Part shown: piece after piece, positions 50,007 through 59,057 of the stretch
Position numbering within the stretch: position 1 is the stretch's first letter
How the letters are laid out: each line of letters opens with the position of its first letter
NCBI RefSeq assembly: GCF_000337475.1
Contig: NZ_AOIT01000015.1
Coordinates: forward strand, 549 to 59,759
DNA: 59,211 bases
Reading direction: 5' to 3'
From: Natrinema limicola JCM 13563
Lineage (GTDB): Archaea > Halobacteriota > Halobacteria > Halobacteriales > Natrialbaceae
Notes under the pieces: generated by a model
Told to the model about the DNA's origin: nothing
Databases searched by the model: none
Seen by the model: the letters and a program-made list of their open reading frames with translations, nothing else
Position numbers and translations under genes: made by a program

Positions 50007-51359
50007 TCAGATCTGAAATCGGTGCGTTCGCTCGGTTCGAACTCTCTCGGGACTGACCGTTTCTCCGTCGACGGTCACTGACTCGCCGTCGGCGAGTGCG
50101 CCAAACTTCGGTCCTTCTGGAACGCCGGCCTCGCGTGCCAGTTGTGGATCGAAGGCCGTCTCTTCGGCAACGATGGCGTCATCGTCGATCCACACGGCGT
50201 CGTACTTCTCCGCGAGGACGGCAGCCAGATCCTGAATTATCTTCGCTCTGGGTCCGCTCGAGTCTTTGGTGGCGATGTCGTCAGTATCGGGAACGGCCAC
50301 CTGCGAGCCGACGCGGCTCCCTCCGTTTTCGGTGGCGAACGCCACCGTGTTCGCCGCGACGGTTTCACGGACGCGGTCGGGATCGATCCCCTGTGCGACG
50401 CTGAGGAGATCGGCCGGAAGCTCGACGACAGTGAACGACTCGGCGAGCCGCTCCCCGAAGCGGATTCCATCGTCGACGGCACCGAGCTCGGTTTCGACTG
50501 CGTCGACGACCTCGAGCGGCCGGTCGTCGACCTCGCGGAGCCACGTCTCGCTGACGAGCCGGTAGTCCAGCTCCTCGAGTGTTTCCTCGAGTACCGGCCA
50601 CTCGCCATCGAGCAGCGCGACCTCGGCATCGCTCGCCTCGAACGCGCGCTCGAGCACGTCGCGGTGGGCCGTCGGATGGCCCATCGCCTCGAGCGCCCAG
50701 TCGGCCGCGACGTGGCCGACCGCCCACGAAGTCTCGCGGACGACCCGTCCGAACCGGGGGGCGTAGTGGTTGCCGCCGAAGCCGACGACCTGTCTGTCAC
50801 GATGTGGCACAATGTTTCGTAGCTCGAGGATGGCGCGGGCGACGGCGTCGGCACCGGCGGGATCGTCCCACTGTTCGTCGCCGCTGCCGAGTTCGGCAAA
50901 GAGCGACGGACACCCTACCTCGGAGGGGCCGTGGTGGGTACATTCCATGCCCACGTCGTACTCGGCGGGTGCGTACTCCTCGAAGGCTGCGAGCAATTCG
51001 GCCAAGGCGTTCGGTGCGGCATCGGCCAGCGCGTCGGGCTCGCCGCCGAACTCGGCCGGGCCGAAGTTGCCCGTGAAATGGCCGGTCAGCAGCGGGCCGG
51101 TATCCCCCGAATGGCGCGAGGCGAAGACGAGCAGGTCGGGGTCGCAGTCGAAGGCGTCGGCAGGACGCTCGAGATCGATATGCAACGCGTCGAACGACCG
51201 CAGGACGGCTCCGTCGGTCCGGTAGTAGGTGCCGCCGCCGTCGGCTGCCGGCCGGCTGTCGTCGGTTCGCTGGGTCCAGTCGGCGCGCTCGCGGAGCCGG
51301 TCACAGATGTGCTCCGAGGCGCGGTCGGCGTGGCTTTCGACGATCGCGAGCGTGGTCAT
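50007..51359 (-). CDS. dtdA: D-aminoacyl-tRNA deacylase (archaeal DtdA)
   Basis: 450-residue archaeal/plant-type DTD2 enzyme that hydrolyses D-aminoacyl-tRNAs. Family landmarks: FASRHSGDTGPLLTGHFTGNFGPAEFGG (about 78-105), DVGMECTHHGPSEVGCPSLFAELGSGDEQW (about 135-165, with a zinc-ligand-like His-His) and VGFGGNHYAPRF (about 190-200). The C-terminal half (about 260-450) is a haloarchaeal extension ending FGALADGESVTVDGETVSPERVRTERTHRFQI. Gene order with ftsZ1 is retained. Stop and start are unambiguous. Confidence 0.93.
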   Translation of the reverse strand: MTTLAIVESHADRASEHICDRLRERADWTQRTDDSRPAADGGGTYYRTDGAVLRSFDALHIDLERPADAFDCDPDLLVFASRHSGDTGPLLTGHFTGNFGPAEFGGEPDALADAAPNALAELLAAFEEYAPAEYDVGMECTHHGPSEVGCPSLFAELGSGDEQWDDPAGADAVARAILELRNIVPHRDRQVVGFGGNHYAPRFGRVVRETSWAVGHVAADWALEAMGHPTAHRDVLERAFEASDAEVALLDGEWPVLEETLEELDYRLVSETWLREVDDRPLEVVDAVETELGAVDDGIRFGERLAESFTVVELPADLLSVAQGIDPDRVRETVAANTVAFATENGGSRVGSQVAVPDTDDIATKDSSGPRAKIIQDLAAVLAEKYDAVWIDDDAIVAEETAFDPQLAREAGVPEGPKFGALADGESVTVDGETVSPERVRTERTHRFQI

Positions 51360-51474
51360 ACCCGTGCTCGTGGGTTGTCGGCGTTAACGTCGCCGGTTTC
51401 CATCTGCTGGTGACGGTGACCCGCAACGTTTCATGTGTGTAGATAACATACACGTAATATAGGATGACTGACTA

Positions 51475-53508
51475 ATGACCGATAACTCGTCGGATCGAAC
51501 TGTCACGTCTGGGGAGCAGTCGTTCGAGTTCGACCTCGAGATCAGCGAGTTGAGCGCACTCGTCAGCGATTGTGCCATCGCGCTGTTCGATGCCGACGGG
51601 TTCATCACCGAGTGGAATTCGGGCGCGCGCCATCTCACGGGATACGATGCGGAGACGATCGGTGGCGACCACTACCGGTCTCTCTTTCCGACAGATGCTC
51701 GCGAGGACGGCCGTCCGGACCGGTTGCTCGAGCGAACACGTGCCGAGGGAACTGTCGAAGACGACGGCTGGCGACTCGGGGACGGCGACAGTCGGATATG
51801 GGTCTGTGAGGTCATCGCCACGATCCGTGCGGATGGCGATGTCGGCGTTCCGGTCGCGTCCGCAGCCGACTTAGATGGGTATCTCTGGTTCGTCCGCGAC
51901 CGAACAGCTGATCACGGGCGAGCACGCGAACTCCGCGAGGAGAAGGCGTTCACAGAGAGCGTGCTTCGCGCACAGCCGGACATCCTCTATGCCTACGACA
52001 CTGACGGGAATCTGATCCAGTGGAACGAGCAGTTCGAGCGCGTAACCGGCTACGACCCGGAACCACCCAGTGACGTCGATCCGCTGACGTTCATCGCACC
52101 CGAAGACCGCGACCACATCGGCGACGCGATCGAGCGCATCCTCGAACATGGCGAGCGTCTCACCGCTGAAGGTCGAGTTCTCGCGACCGACGACGACCGA
52201 ATCCCCTACGAGTTCAACAGCGCCAGAATCGTCGACGACGGCGACGTCCTCGGCTTTACCGGTGTCGGCCGCGACATCAGCGACCGCAAGGCTCGCGAAC
52301 GCGAACTCGAGCGCCTCGAGCGACTCAACGCGGTGATTCGGACGATCGACGACACGATGGTCACGGCAGACACCCGCGACGAGATCGAAGCTGCGATCGT
52401 CGACACGTTCGCAGCCAGCGAGGGCTATCGATTCGGTGTCATCGGTCGGGCCCGAGGTGTCACGACGGGTGAGGGACACTCGTGGGAGCCGACTGCTCGA
52501 GGCGGAATCGACGCGGCTGGCGCGGACGGTTGCTCGTCGTTCGTCGATCCACCGGTCGACGCCGACGGCGAGTCGGCACTCGAGACGCGAACCGTCCAGC
52601 GGTATCGAGCGCTCCGCGATAGTTCGATCGAGCAATGGCGACACCACGCACGCGAACACGACTACGGCGCCGTCGCCGTCATTCCGATCGCTGCGAGTAA
52701 TCAGCCCCTCGGCGCGCTCGTAATCGGCACGGCCGAGCCGTCGGCGTTTCCCGATCGGGAACGGGAAGTGCTACAGGAGTTCGGCGGCACGATCGGACAC
52801 GCGATCAACGTGATGGCAGTCCGTCGGCTGCTCTATCAGGATTCCGTCGTCGAACTCGAGTTCGAGTCGACCGATCGGGGCGACGCCTGTATTCGGCTCT
52901 CCGACGAACTTGGCTGCGAACTGTCGGTCGACCACGTCCTCCCGCTGACCGGTGAGGTGTTCATCTATTATTTGACCGCATCAAACGTCGATCCCGATCG
53001 TGTACGCGAGCTCGCTCGCGACGATGAGGCGATTACGGACTACCGGCTCATCGACGCCGATAGCGACGAGAGCTACTGGGAATGTGTCGTTCGCAACGCG
53101 ACGATCGCCGAAACCGTCACCGGTTACGGCGCACGGCTGCAGTCGAAGACCGTCCGCGACGGCGTCGCGAAACTCACGGTTCAGGTCAGTTCCGATGTAG
53201 CGCTCCAGGAATTCGTCGACACGATTACGTCTGCCTATCCCGACAGCAGGCTCCGCTCGAAACGAACCGTCGAGCGACCGGTCGAGACGCGCGGCGACTT
53301 TCGACGCACCGTCGAATCGATGCTGACCGACAAACAGCGCATGGCACTCGAGTCGGCATATCACGGCGGCTACTTCGAGTGGCCATCTCGACACAGCAAC
53401 GCAGAAGAGATCGCCGATCAACTCGGGATCGCTCGGCAAACCTTCCACCAGCACCTCAGAGTCGCACAGGCGAAGCTGCTCTCGGCGTATTTCGGCGACG
53501 CCGACTGA
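51475..53508 (+). CDS. Bat-type (bacterio-opsin activator family) sensor-regulator
   Basis: 677-residue one-component regulator. PAS domain 1 at about 25-135 (IALFDADGFITEWNSGARHLTGYDAETIGG), PAS domain 2 at about 163-275 (DILYAYDTDGNLIQWNEQFERVTGYDPE), GAF-like domain at about 275-455, Bat-specific beta-rich domain at about 455-610, and the C-terminal Bat-type helix-turn-helix at 617-677 (EEIADQLGIARQTFHQHLRVAQAKLL). It should sense redox, light or a small ligand and activate transcription. The adjacent plus-strand DUF7344 regulator gene could be a target, but no bop-type genes are here. Confidence 0.9.
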   Translation: MTDNSSDRTVTSGEQSFEFDLEISELSALVSDCAIALFDADGFITEWNSGARHLTGYDAETIGGDHYRSLFPTDAREDGRPDRLLERTRAEGTVEDDGWRLGDGDSRIWVCEVIATIRADGDVGVPVASAADLDGYLWFVRDRTADHGRARELREEKAFTESVLRAQPDILYAYDTDGNLIQWNEQFERVTGYDPEPPSDVDPLTFIAPEDRDHIGDAIERILEHGERLTAEGRVLATDDDRIPYEFNSARIVDDGDVLGFTGVGRDISDRKARERELERLERLNAVIRTIDDTMVTADTRDEIEAAIVDTFAASEGYRFGVIGRARGVTTGEGHSWEPTARGGIDAAGADGCSSFVDPPVDADGESALETRTVQRYRALRDSSIEQWRHHAREHDYGAVAVIPIAASNQPLGALVIGTAEPSAFPDREREVLQEFGGTIGHAINVMAVRRLLYQDSVVELEFESTDRGDACIRLSDELGCELSVDHVLPLTGEVFIYYLTASNVDPDRVRELARDDEAITDYRLIDADSDESYWECVVRNATIAETVTGYGARLQSKTVRDGVAKLTVQVSSDVALQEFVDTITSAYPDSRLRSKRTVERPVETRGDFRRTVESMLTDKQRMALESAYHGGYFEWPSRHSNAEEIADQLGIARQTFHQHLRVAQAKLLSAYFGDAD

Positions 53509-53557
53509 GACAGCCGACTGGCCGTCGTTTGCAGACCCGATGTCGGGAGTCGCAGCT

Positions 53558-53618
53558 ATACCAAGGCCACTGGTGACATCTCGCATTCGCCGATACCAGA
53601 GCATGCTGGTATACACCT
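53558..53618 (+). promoter_or_regulatory. Tandem palindromes and TATA before the DUF7344 gene
   Basis: Proximal site ataccag-agcatg-ctggtat (53593-53612), perfect 7-bp arms, overlaps the TATA-like gtatacacc (53610-53618). A distal, looser version atacca-N7-tggt lies at 53558-53574. ATG 53647 is about 30 bases past the TATA. This is classic operator placement, probably for autoregulation. Confidence 0.55.
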
Positions 53619-53646
53619 TTCCCCCGCCCGGTGTCTTCCTCCGGTA

Positions 53647-54636
53647 ATGAGCCCGCCACCGTCCACCGAGCTGACAACCGCGTTGGACGTGCTCGCAGAG
53701 CCGCGACGCCGATATCTCCTTGCGACGCTGCTCGAGCACGCGGACGCAGCCGAAACGGACGCCCCGCTGGCGTCGGAAGGGATGTCGATCGACGCGCTTG
53801 CAACTGCGGTCGCGACGATGGAACACGGCTCCGCGCCCGTCACTGACGAGCAGTCCGGTCGCGTCCGACTGACGCTGGTCCACGCCCATCTCCCGCGGCT
53901 GGTCGACGCCGGGTTAGTGGTGACACATACTGACGGCAACGCGACAACAGTCGCTCTTACCGACCACCCACTGCTCGAGGCCGAGTGGGTTCGGTCGATC
54001 CTCGCCGACCCGACCGGCGAGGCGTTTCCGGCCGACGAGACGACGCTGAACCGAACGCTCGAGGCGCTTCGCAGCCCGCGTCGTCGAACCGTCTGTACCG
54101 CCCTCGCAACGCAGCACGAGGCCGTCCCCGTTTCCGATCTCGCCGCGACAGTCGTCACGCGAGGGGCTGACAACGGGGCGGGGAAGGTCGACGTCACAGA
54201 GTCGGCACGTACTGCCGTCGAGACGTCACTCGTCCACGAGCATCTGCCGGCACTGTCGGCGGCGGCCCTCGTCGAGTACGACGCGGCGGCACGGACGGTC
54301 GCGCTTGCGATCGACGCACCCCTGTGGCAAGCCGACTGGGCGACCGACGGACCGCTTGCAGCCGTTGCCGAGTTCGTACGCCACCGTGCCGCGCAGGGCG
54401 ATGTGGCTACTGCAGCGCACGATTCGGATCGAACGACGGCTGACGCGACGCCATCGGCCGAGCCACCCACAGACGTCACGCCAACGGAGACAGCGGCCGC
54501 ATCGACGACGGGATCGTCGGCAACGACCGACGATCGGCTGCTCTGGACGCTGGCACGACCGCCTGCTGGCCGATCGTCATCGCGATCGGATCAGGTCCGG
54601 AATACCCCGTCGATCACGGAACGAGAAGAGCGATAA
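53647..54636 (+). CDS. Tandem winged-helix regulator (DUF7344 type)
   Basis: 329-residue protein with two DUF7344-like winged-helix repeats. First at about 6-115 (LDVLAEPRRRYLLATLLEH, then LVHAHLPRLVDAGLVV and a wing). Second at about 137-235 (LEALRSPRRRTVCTALATQHEAVPVSDLA, then LVHEHLPALSAAALVEYD). A low-complexity Thr/Ser/Ala tail (about 255-329) follows. It is a probable DNA-binding transcriptional regulator. The gene end overlaps the convergent exchanger gene by 23 bases. Confidence 0.8.
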   Translation: MSPPPSTELTTALDVLAEPRRRYLLATLLEHADAAETDAPLASEGMSIDALATAVATMEHGSAPVTDEQSGRVRLTLVHAHLPRLVDAGLVVTHTDGNATTVALTDHPLLEAEWVRSILADPTGEAFPADETTLNRTLEALRSPRRRTVCTALATQHEAVPVSDLAATVVTRGADNGAGKVDVTESARTAVETSLVHEHLPALSAAALVEYDAAARTVALAIDAPLWQADWATDGPLAAVAEFVRHRAAQGDVATAAHDSDRTTADATPSAEPPTDVTPTETAAASTTGSSATTDDRLLWTLARPPAGRSSSRSDQVRNTPSITEREER

Positions 54637-55570
54637 AGCCAACGTAGCTGCCGACGAGGATTACGCCGTCGAGTCGCGTAAGCTGTCGCCGATAGCCCAT
54701 CAGTCCGACCAGCAGGACGGTGAAGGCGACCATAATCGGCAGCTCAAACCGGAGCGTCGCGGGCTCGATCTCGATCGGCGTGATCAGGGCCACGATGCCA
54801 AGCACCGCGAGGATGTTGTAGATGTTCGACCCGACGACGTTCCCGACAGCGAACGACTCGTGGCCCCGGATCGCGCCGACGACCGAGGCCGCAAGCTCCG
54901 GCAGCGACGTCCCGAGTGCGAGCACCGTCAGCCCGATAACGAGATCCGAGACCCCAAGGGCCGATAGCAGTCCCGTCCCACCGGCGACGAGCCATCGCGA
55001 GCCGATCACGAGCACGACCAGCCCACCAATGACGAGCGCTCCATCCCAGGCCCGGGCCGATACTCCCGACGCCGCTGACGCGTCGGGCTCGTCGATCATC
55101 GGCGCGGACTCCGCGTTCGCGTAATGGAGGATCATCGCCGTAAATCCCGCGAGCACGACCAGCAAGAGGACGCCCTCGAGCCGGCCGACCCGTCCGTTCG
55201 CGCCGAGTGCGACCAGCAAGAGCGCGGCAAGCACCATGACGGGGACGTGGCGACGGATCACCTGATCGCTGATCTGCAACGGCTTGATGAGCGTGGCGAC
55301 GCCGAGTACCAGCCCGATGTTCGCGATGTTCGAGCCGACGATCGTCCCGAGGCCGATATCGCTCGAGACACGTAGGGCACCGATCGCCGAGACGAACAGT
55401 TCGGGCGCGGTCGTCGCGAAGGCAATCACCGTCACGCCGACGGTCGCCGCATGGAGCCCGATGCCGAGTGCCAGCCGTCCCGCGCCCGCGACCAGCAATT
55501 CGGCACCGCCATAGAGTGCGACGATCCCACCCACCAGCAAGAGGAGGTCGAGGGAGGTTCCGGAGAGCAT
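54614..55570 (-). CDS. Calcium/sodium antiporter (CaCA family)
   Basis: 318-residue protein with ten predicted membrane helices in two inverted repeats. The alpha-1 motif is TVIAFATTAPELFVSAIGALRVSSDIGLGTIVGSNIANIGLVLG (about 43-86), alpha-2 is LALGTSLPELAASVVGAIRGHESFAVGNVVGSNIYNILAVLG (about 212-255). Both glutamates that bind the cation (PE in each repeat) are present, as in YrbG/NCX_Mj. A Na+-driven Ca2+ exporter is expected in a halophile. ATG 55570 starts just before TM1; the open frame upstream has no family similarity. Confidence 0.92.
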   Translation of the reverse strand: MLSGTSLDLLLLVGGIVALYGGAELLVAGAGRLALGIGLHAATVGVTVIAFATTAPELFVSAIGALRVSSDIGLGTIVGSNIANIGLVLGVATLIKPLQISDQVIRRHVPVMVLAALLLVALGANGRVGRLEGVLLLVVLAGFTAMILHYANAESAPMIDEPDASAASGVSARAWDGALVIGGLVVLVIGSRWLVAGGTGLLSALGVSDLVIGLTVLALGTSLPELAASVVGAIRGHESFAVGNVVGSNIYNILAVLGIVALITPIEIEPATLRFELPIMVAFTVLLVGLMGYRRQLTRLDGVILVGSYVGFIALLVP

Positions 55571-55706
55571 GGCGGCGGCTACTCGAGACGGGGCTAAAAG
55601 CCACGCGAAACGGCCACCGGTCGCGGAACGGCTCGCGTGGGTCGTTGCGTGAGCGGGTCGAAGCCACACGAGATTGACACTGGCAACGCCGCCGGAAAGC
55701 CAGACC

Positions 55707-55714
55707 GATTATAG
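55707..55714 (+). promoter_or_regulatory. TATA element for aroE
   Basis: gattatag, 30-37 bases before ATG 55744; short leader or the second ATG (55750) as start. Confidence 0.4.
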
Positions 55715-55743
55715 TCCCACCACCCCGACTGACAATCCGAGAG

Positions 55744-56553
55744 ATGGCTATGGACGTGTACGGCTTACTCGGCAATCCGGTCGGCCACTCGCTGTCGCCG
55801 CCGATGCACGAGGCCGCCTACGACGAACTCGGACTCGAGGCCCGCTACGTGACCTTCGAGCCCGACGAAGACGATATCGAAGACGCGATCGCCGGAGCCG
55901 ACGCCCTCGGGATCGCCGGGCTGAACGTGACGATCCCGTTCAAACAGGATGCCCTCGAGATCGTCGCCCCCGAGGACTTGGCAGCCCGAATCGGCGCAGT
56001 CAACACGATCGACTTCTCGGGCTCGGGGCCGCCAACGGGCTACAACACCGACGCTGTCGGCGCGTTACGTGCGCTACGTGACCACGACGTCACGATCCAG
56101 GATGCGCGGGCGGTCGTCGTGGGTGCCGGCGGTGCCGGTCGGGCAGTCGCGTTCGGACTCGCGGATGCCGGTGCGACAGTTGCGATCGCGAACCGAACCG
56201 AGTCGAAAGCACACGCCCTCGCCGAGGAGGTGCCCCGCGCGACTGGCCACGGACTCGGAGACCTCAAGCGACTGGTCACCAACGCCGACGTGGTGGTCAA
56301 CGCCACGAGCGTGGGGATGGAATCGGACGCGACGCCGGTTCCCGCCGATGCACTCCACGAGGATCTCGCCGTCCTCGATGCGGTCTACAGCCCGCTCGAG
56401 ACGCGACTGCTGCGCGATGCGGCCGACGCTGGCGCGACGACTGTCGACGGCGCATGGATGTTGCTCTATCAGGGTGTCGAGGCGTTCGAGATTTGGACCG
56501 GCCGGGACGCACCTGTCGACGCGATGAACAACGCGCTTCGCTCGCGTCTGTAG
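55744..56553 (+). CDS. aroE: Shikimate dehydrogenase
   Basis: 269-residue NADPH-dependent enzyme reducing 3-dehydroshikimate in aromatic amino acid synthesis. Shikimate site [22 protein letters not shown] (about 9-30), catalytic Lys in [11 protein letters not shown] (about 61-71) and Asp in [13 protein letters not shown], nucleotide loop [13 protein letters not shown] (about 125-137) and [18 protein letters not shown] near the end (conserved Gln). A second ATG two codons in is possible. The shikimate route feeds chorismate, the substrate of the component-I enzyme at 57390. Confidence 0.95.
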   Translation: MAMDVYGLLGNPVGHSLSPPMHEAAYDELGLEARYVTFEPDEDDIEDAIAGADALGIAGLNVTIPFKQDALEIVAPEDLAARIGAVNTIDFSGSGPPTGYNTDAVGALRALRDHDVTIQDARAVVVGAGGAGRAVAFGLADAGATVAIANRTESKAHALAEEVPRATGHGLGDLKRLVTNADVVVNATSVGMESDATPVPADALHEDLAVLDAVYSPLETRLLRDAADAGATTVDGAWMLLYQGVEAFEIWTGRDAPVDAMNNALRSRL

Positions 56554-56594
56554 GCCGCTGGCGGGCACGGTCGAAACACTGACAGTATCAGGCG

Positions 56595-56602
56595 AATTTA
56601 AG
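56595..56602 (+). promoter_or_regulatory. TATA element for the HhH-protein gene
   Basis: aatttaag, 26-33 bases before ATG 56628; leaderless transcript expected. Confidence 0.5.
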
Positions 56603-56627
56603 TGTCGGAACAGACTACGTCGATATA

Positions 56628-57248
56628 ATGGCACTCCTCCAGAAGCTGAAGTCCCTGTTGGGATTCGGCGGGTCGGACTCGGAGCGAAAGCGCTCTCGAG
56701 AGGTCGGGGTAACGGTCGAACGAGAAGCGGCGGACGACGGACCTGAGACCGCCACAGCTCAAGACCGGACGGAGGACGTGCGTGCCGAACCGCCACAGTC
56801 GGCTACTGCGGGGACGGCGGACGACACACCTGAGCAGCCGACCGACGTTGACACATCTACGGAACCCGCTGTCGATTCCGAGACAGCGGCTGAAGCCGAG
56901 TCGGCCGACGACACTGACACCGACCTCGAGGGTGACGCCGAACCAGCAGTGGACGCCGAATCCGAACAGGTCGAACCGGAGTTGGACGACGAGACGGAAC
57001 CGGAACCCGAACCAGAACCGGCTGTCGAACCCGAGTCCGAGCCGGACGTGGAGCCAGAACCGGAAGTGGAAGCGGAACCAGTCACCGAGATTAAAGGTAT
57101 CGGCCCGGCCTATGCCGACCGCCTCGCCGGAGCGGGCGTCGAAACCGTCGCCGAACTCGCCGCGTCGGACGCCGCCGAACTTGCCGACCAGACCGACATC
57201 TCCGAGAAACGCATTCAGGGCTGGATCGACCGCGCCGAAGTCCGGTAA
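56628..57248 (+). CDS. Acidic helix-hairpin-helix protein
   Basis: 206-residue protein in three parts: a short basic amphipathic helix (MALLQKLKSLLGFGGS), a long disordered acidic region with Glu-Pro repeats (about 95-150, EPEPEPEPAVEPES...), and a C-terminal helix-hairpin-helix pair at 152-206 (TEIKGIGPAYADRLAGAGVETVAELAASD) like the DUF4332/DNA-polymerase-beta-type (HhH)2 unit that contacts the DNA backbone. The N-terminal helix resembles a peripheral membrane or polymer-binding anchor. A DNA tether or scaffold is a guess. Confidence 0.8.
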   Translation: MALLQKLKSLLGFGGSDSERKRSREVGVTVEREAADDGPETATAQDRTEDVRAEPPQSATAGTADDTPEQPTDVDTSTEPAVDSETAAEAESADDTDTDLEGDAEPAVDAESEQVEPELDDETEPEPEPEPAVEPESEPDVEPEPEVEAEPVTEIKGIGPAYADRLAGAGVETVAELAASDAAELADQTDISEKRIQGWIDRAEVR

Positions 57249-57389
57249 CGAATCGGCCAGACACCCGTCGAATCCCACCTCACGTCATCGTTTCACTGCC
57301 CCCATCACTGCCTGCTTGTTTTCTGCGCTGTCGCCCACAACAGCCCCGAAATCGCAAGAGGATTACCCACCGACTCCGTCCCGCTCGAC

Positions 57390-59057
57390 ATGAGCGATCC
57401 GCGCGTCGTGACGACGCTCGACTCGTTTCGCGCCGCCGCATCCAGCCGTGGTGGGGCGGCTGCGGACCGGGCCGCATCGTCGGCACCGAGCGGCCACCGC
57501 GTTCCCGTCGAAGTCCGCGTGCCCGTTAGCGATCCGTTTCTCGCCTATCGCCGCGCCCGCGACGGCGACGGTGGCGCGTTCCTCGAGACGACCGGTGGCC
57601 AACCCGGCTGGGGCTATTTCGGCGTCGATCCCGTCGAGCGACTCACGGTCGGTCCCGACGCCGTTTTACGAGTACAGAACGATCAATCGCCGACGCTGGC
57701 CGCACTCGAGGGGCTGCTCGCAAACGACCGCCTCGCCCGCGGAGAGTGTGACGTTCCCTATCCCTGCGGTGCCATCGGCTGGCTCTCCTACGACGTGGCC
57801 CGTGAACTCGAGTCCCTGCCCGAGTCGGCCGTCGACGACCGAGGACTGCCTCGGCTCGAGGCTGCGGTCTACGACCGCCTCGCGGCCTGGGAGGAGCCGG
57901 CCCAGGGAGGGGTGACGCTGCGGATCACGGCCTGCCCGCGGGTCGGCGACGGTGAGACAAACCTCGAGGCAGCCTACGAGCGCGGGCGCGAGCGAGCCCT
58001 CGAACTCGCCGACGCCGTCCGCGACGGTGATCCCGAAATCGGGGAGCCGCCGGTCTCACGTCCCGACGCGACCTTCGAGAGCGATTGTGGTCGCGAGGCC
58101 TTTGCCGATCGCGTGCGACAGGTCAAGAAGTACGTCCACGACGGCGATACCTTTCAGGCGAACATCTCTCAGCGGCTGGTCGCACCCGCTGCGGTCCACC
58201 CCGTTGCCGCCTATGACGCCCTGCGACGGGTTAATCCGGCACCCTACTCCTGTTTGCTCGAGTTCCGGGCAGCCGATCTGGTGAGCGCGAGTCCAGAACT
58301 ATTGCTCGAGTGCGAGGGACTACAGCCTTCGGAACCAGCGAGCGGCGCGGGGCGCAAACGAAGTGAGCGCCCCGATGAGACGAGCGGGAAGGAACGACCC
58401 GCGAGCGCACAGCGGCCACGAGCGCGCGACGGCGCGTTCGTCCGGACGGAACCCATCGCGGGGACGCGACCGCGCGGCGAGACGCCGGACGAAGACGCCG
58501 CCCTCGAGGACGACCTGCTAGCCGACGAGAAGGAACGCGCCGAACACGCGATGTTGGTCGACTTGGAGCGCAACGACCTCGGAAAGGTCTGTGCGTACGG
58601 CTCCGTCGACGTCGCGGAGTACCGCCGGATCGACCGCTACTCGGAAGTGATGCACCTCGTCTCGAACGTCACGGGCCAATTGCGCCCGGACGCGACGTTG
58701 TCCGACGCCATCGCGGCGGTTTTCCCCGGCGGGACGATCACTGGCGCGCCGAAACCGCGGACGATGGCGATCATCGACGAACTCGAGGCGACCCGTCGCG
58801 GCCCCTACACGGGAAGCGTCGGTATCTTCGGCTTCGACGGCCGGGCCACGCTGAATATCGTCATCCGGACGCTGGTCCGCCACGCAGATGAGTACCACCT
58901 GCGGGTCGGTGCAGGCATCGTCCACGACTCTGACCCGACCAGCGAATACGACGAGACCCTCGCTAAAGCCCGCGCGCTCATCACGGCAGTCGACGAGGCA
59001 CTGGGCGAGCGGGCCGAACTGGGGCTCGAGGGGAATTGGGGTGAAGGGCGTGAGTGA
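57390..59057 (+). CDS. pabB: Aminodeoxychorismate or anthranilate synthase component I
   Basis: 555-residue chorismate-binding enzyme that aminates chorismate with ammonia from its glutaminase partner. N-terminal domain at about 35-225, chorismate-binding domain at about 230-545: [34 protein letters not shown] (355-363), [41 protein letters not shown] and VRVGAGIV-like [13 protein letters not shown]. The position near ftsZ1 and the N-terminus [20 protein letters not shown] suggest pabB (folate). The Ala in PIAGT, instead of the PabB Lys, leaves trpE open. Residues 311-350 are an unusual basic insert encoded by two DNA palindromes. Confidence 0.85.
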   Translation: MSDPRVVTTLDSFRAAASSRGGAAADRAASSAPSGHRVPVEVRVPVSDPFLAYRRARDGDGGAFLETTGGQPGWGYFGVDPVERLTVGPDAVLRVQNDQSPTLAALEGLLANDRLARGECDVPYPCGAIGWLSYDVARELESLPESAVDDRGLPRLEAAVYDRLAAWEEPAQGGVTLRITACPRVGDGETNLEAAYERGRERALELADAVRDGDPEIGEPPVSRPDATFESDCGREAFADRVRQVKKYVHDGDTFQANISQRLVAPAAVHPVAAYDALRRVNPAPYSCLLEFRAADLVSASPELLLECEGLQPSEPASGAGRKRSERPDETSGKERPASAQRPRARDGAFVRTEPIAGTRPRGETPDEDAALEDDLLADEKERAEHAMLVDLERNDLGKVCAYGSVDVAEYRRIDRYSEVMHLVSNVTGQLRPDATLSDAIAAVFPGGTITGAPKPRTMAIIDELEATRRGPYTGSVGIFGFDGRATLNIVIRTLVRHADEYHLRVGAGIVHDSDPTSEYDETLAKARALITAVDEALGERAELGLEGNWGEGRE

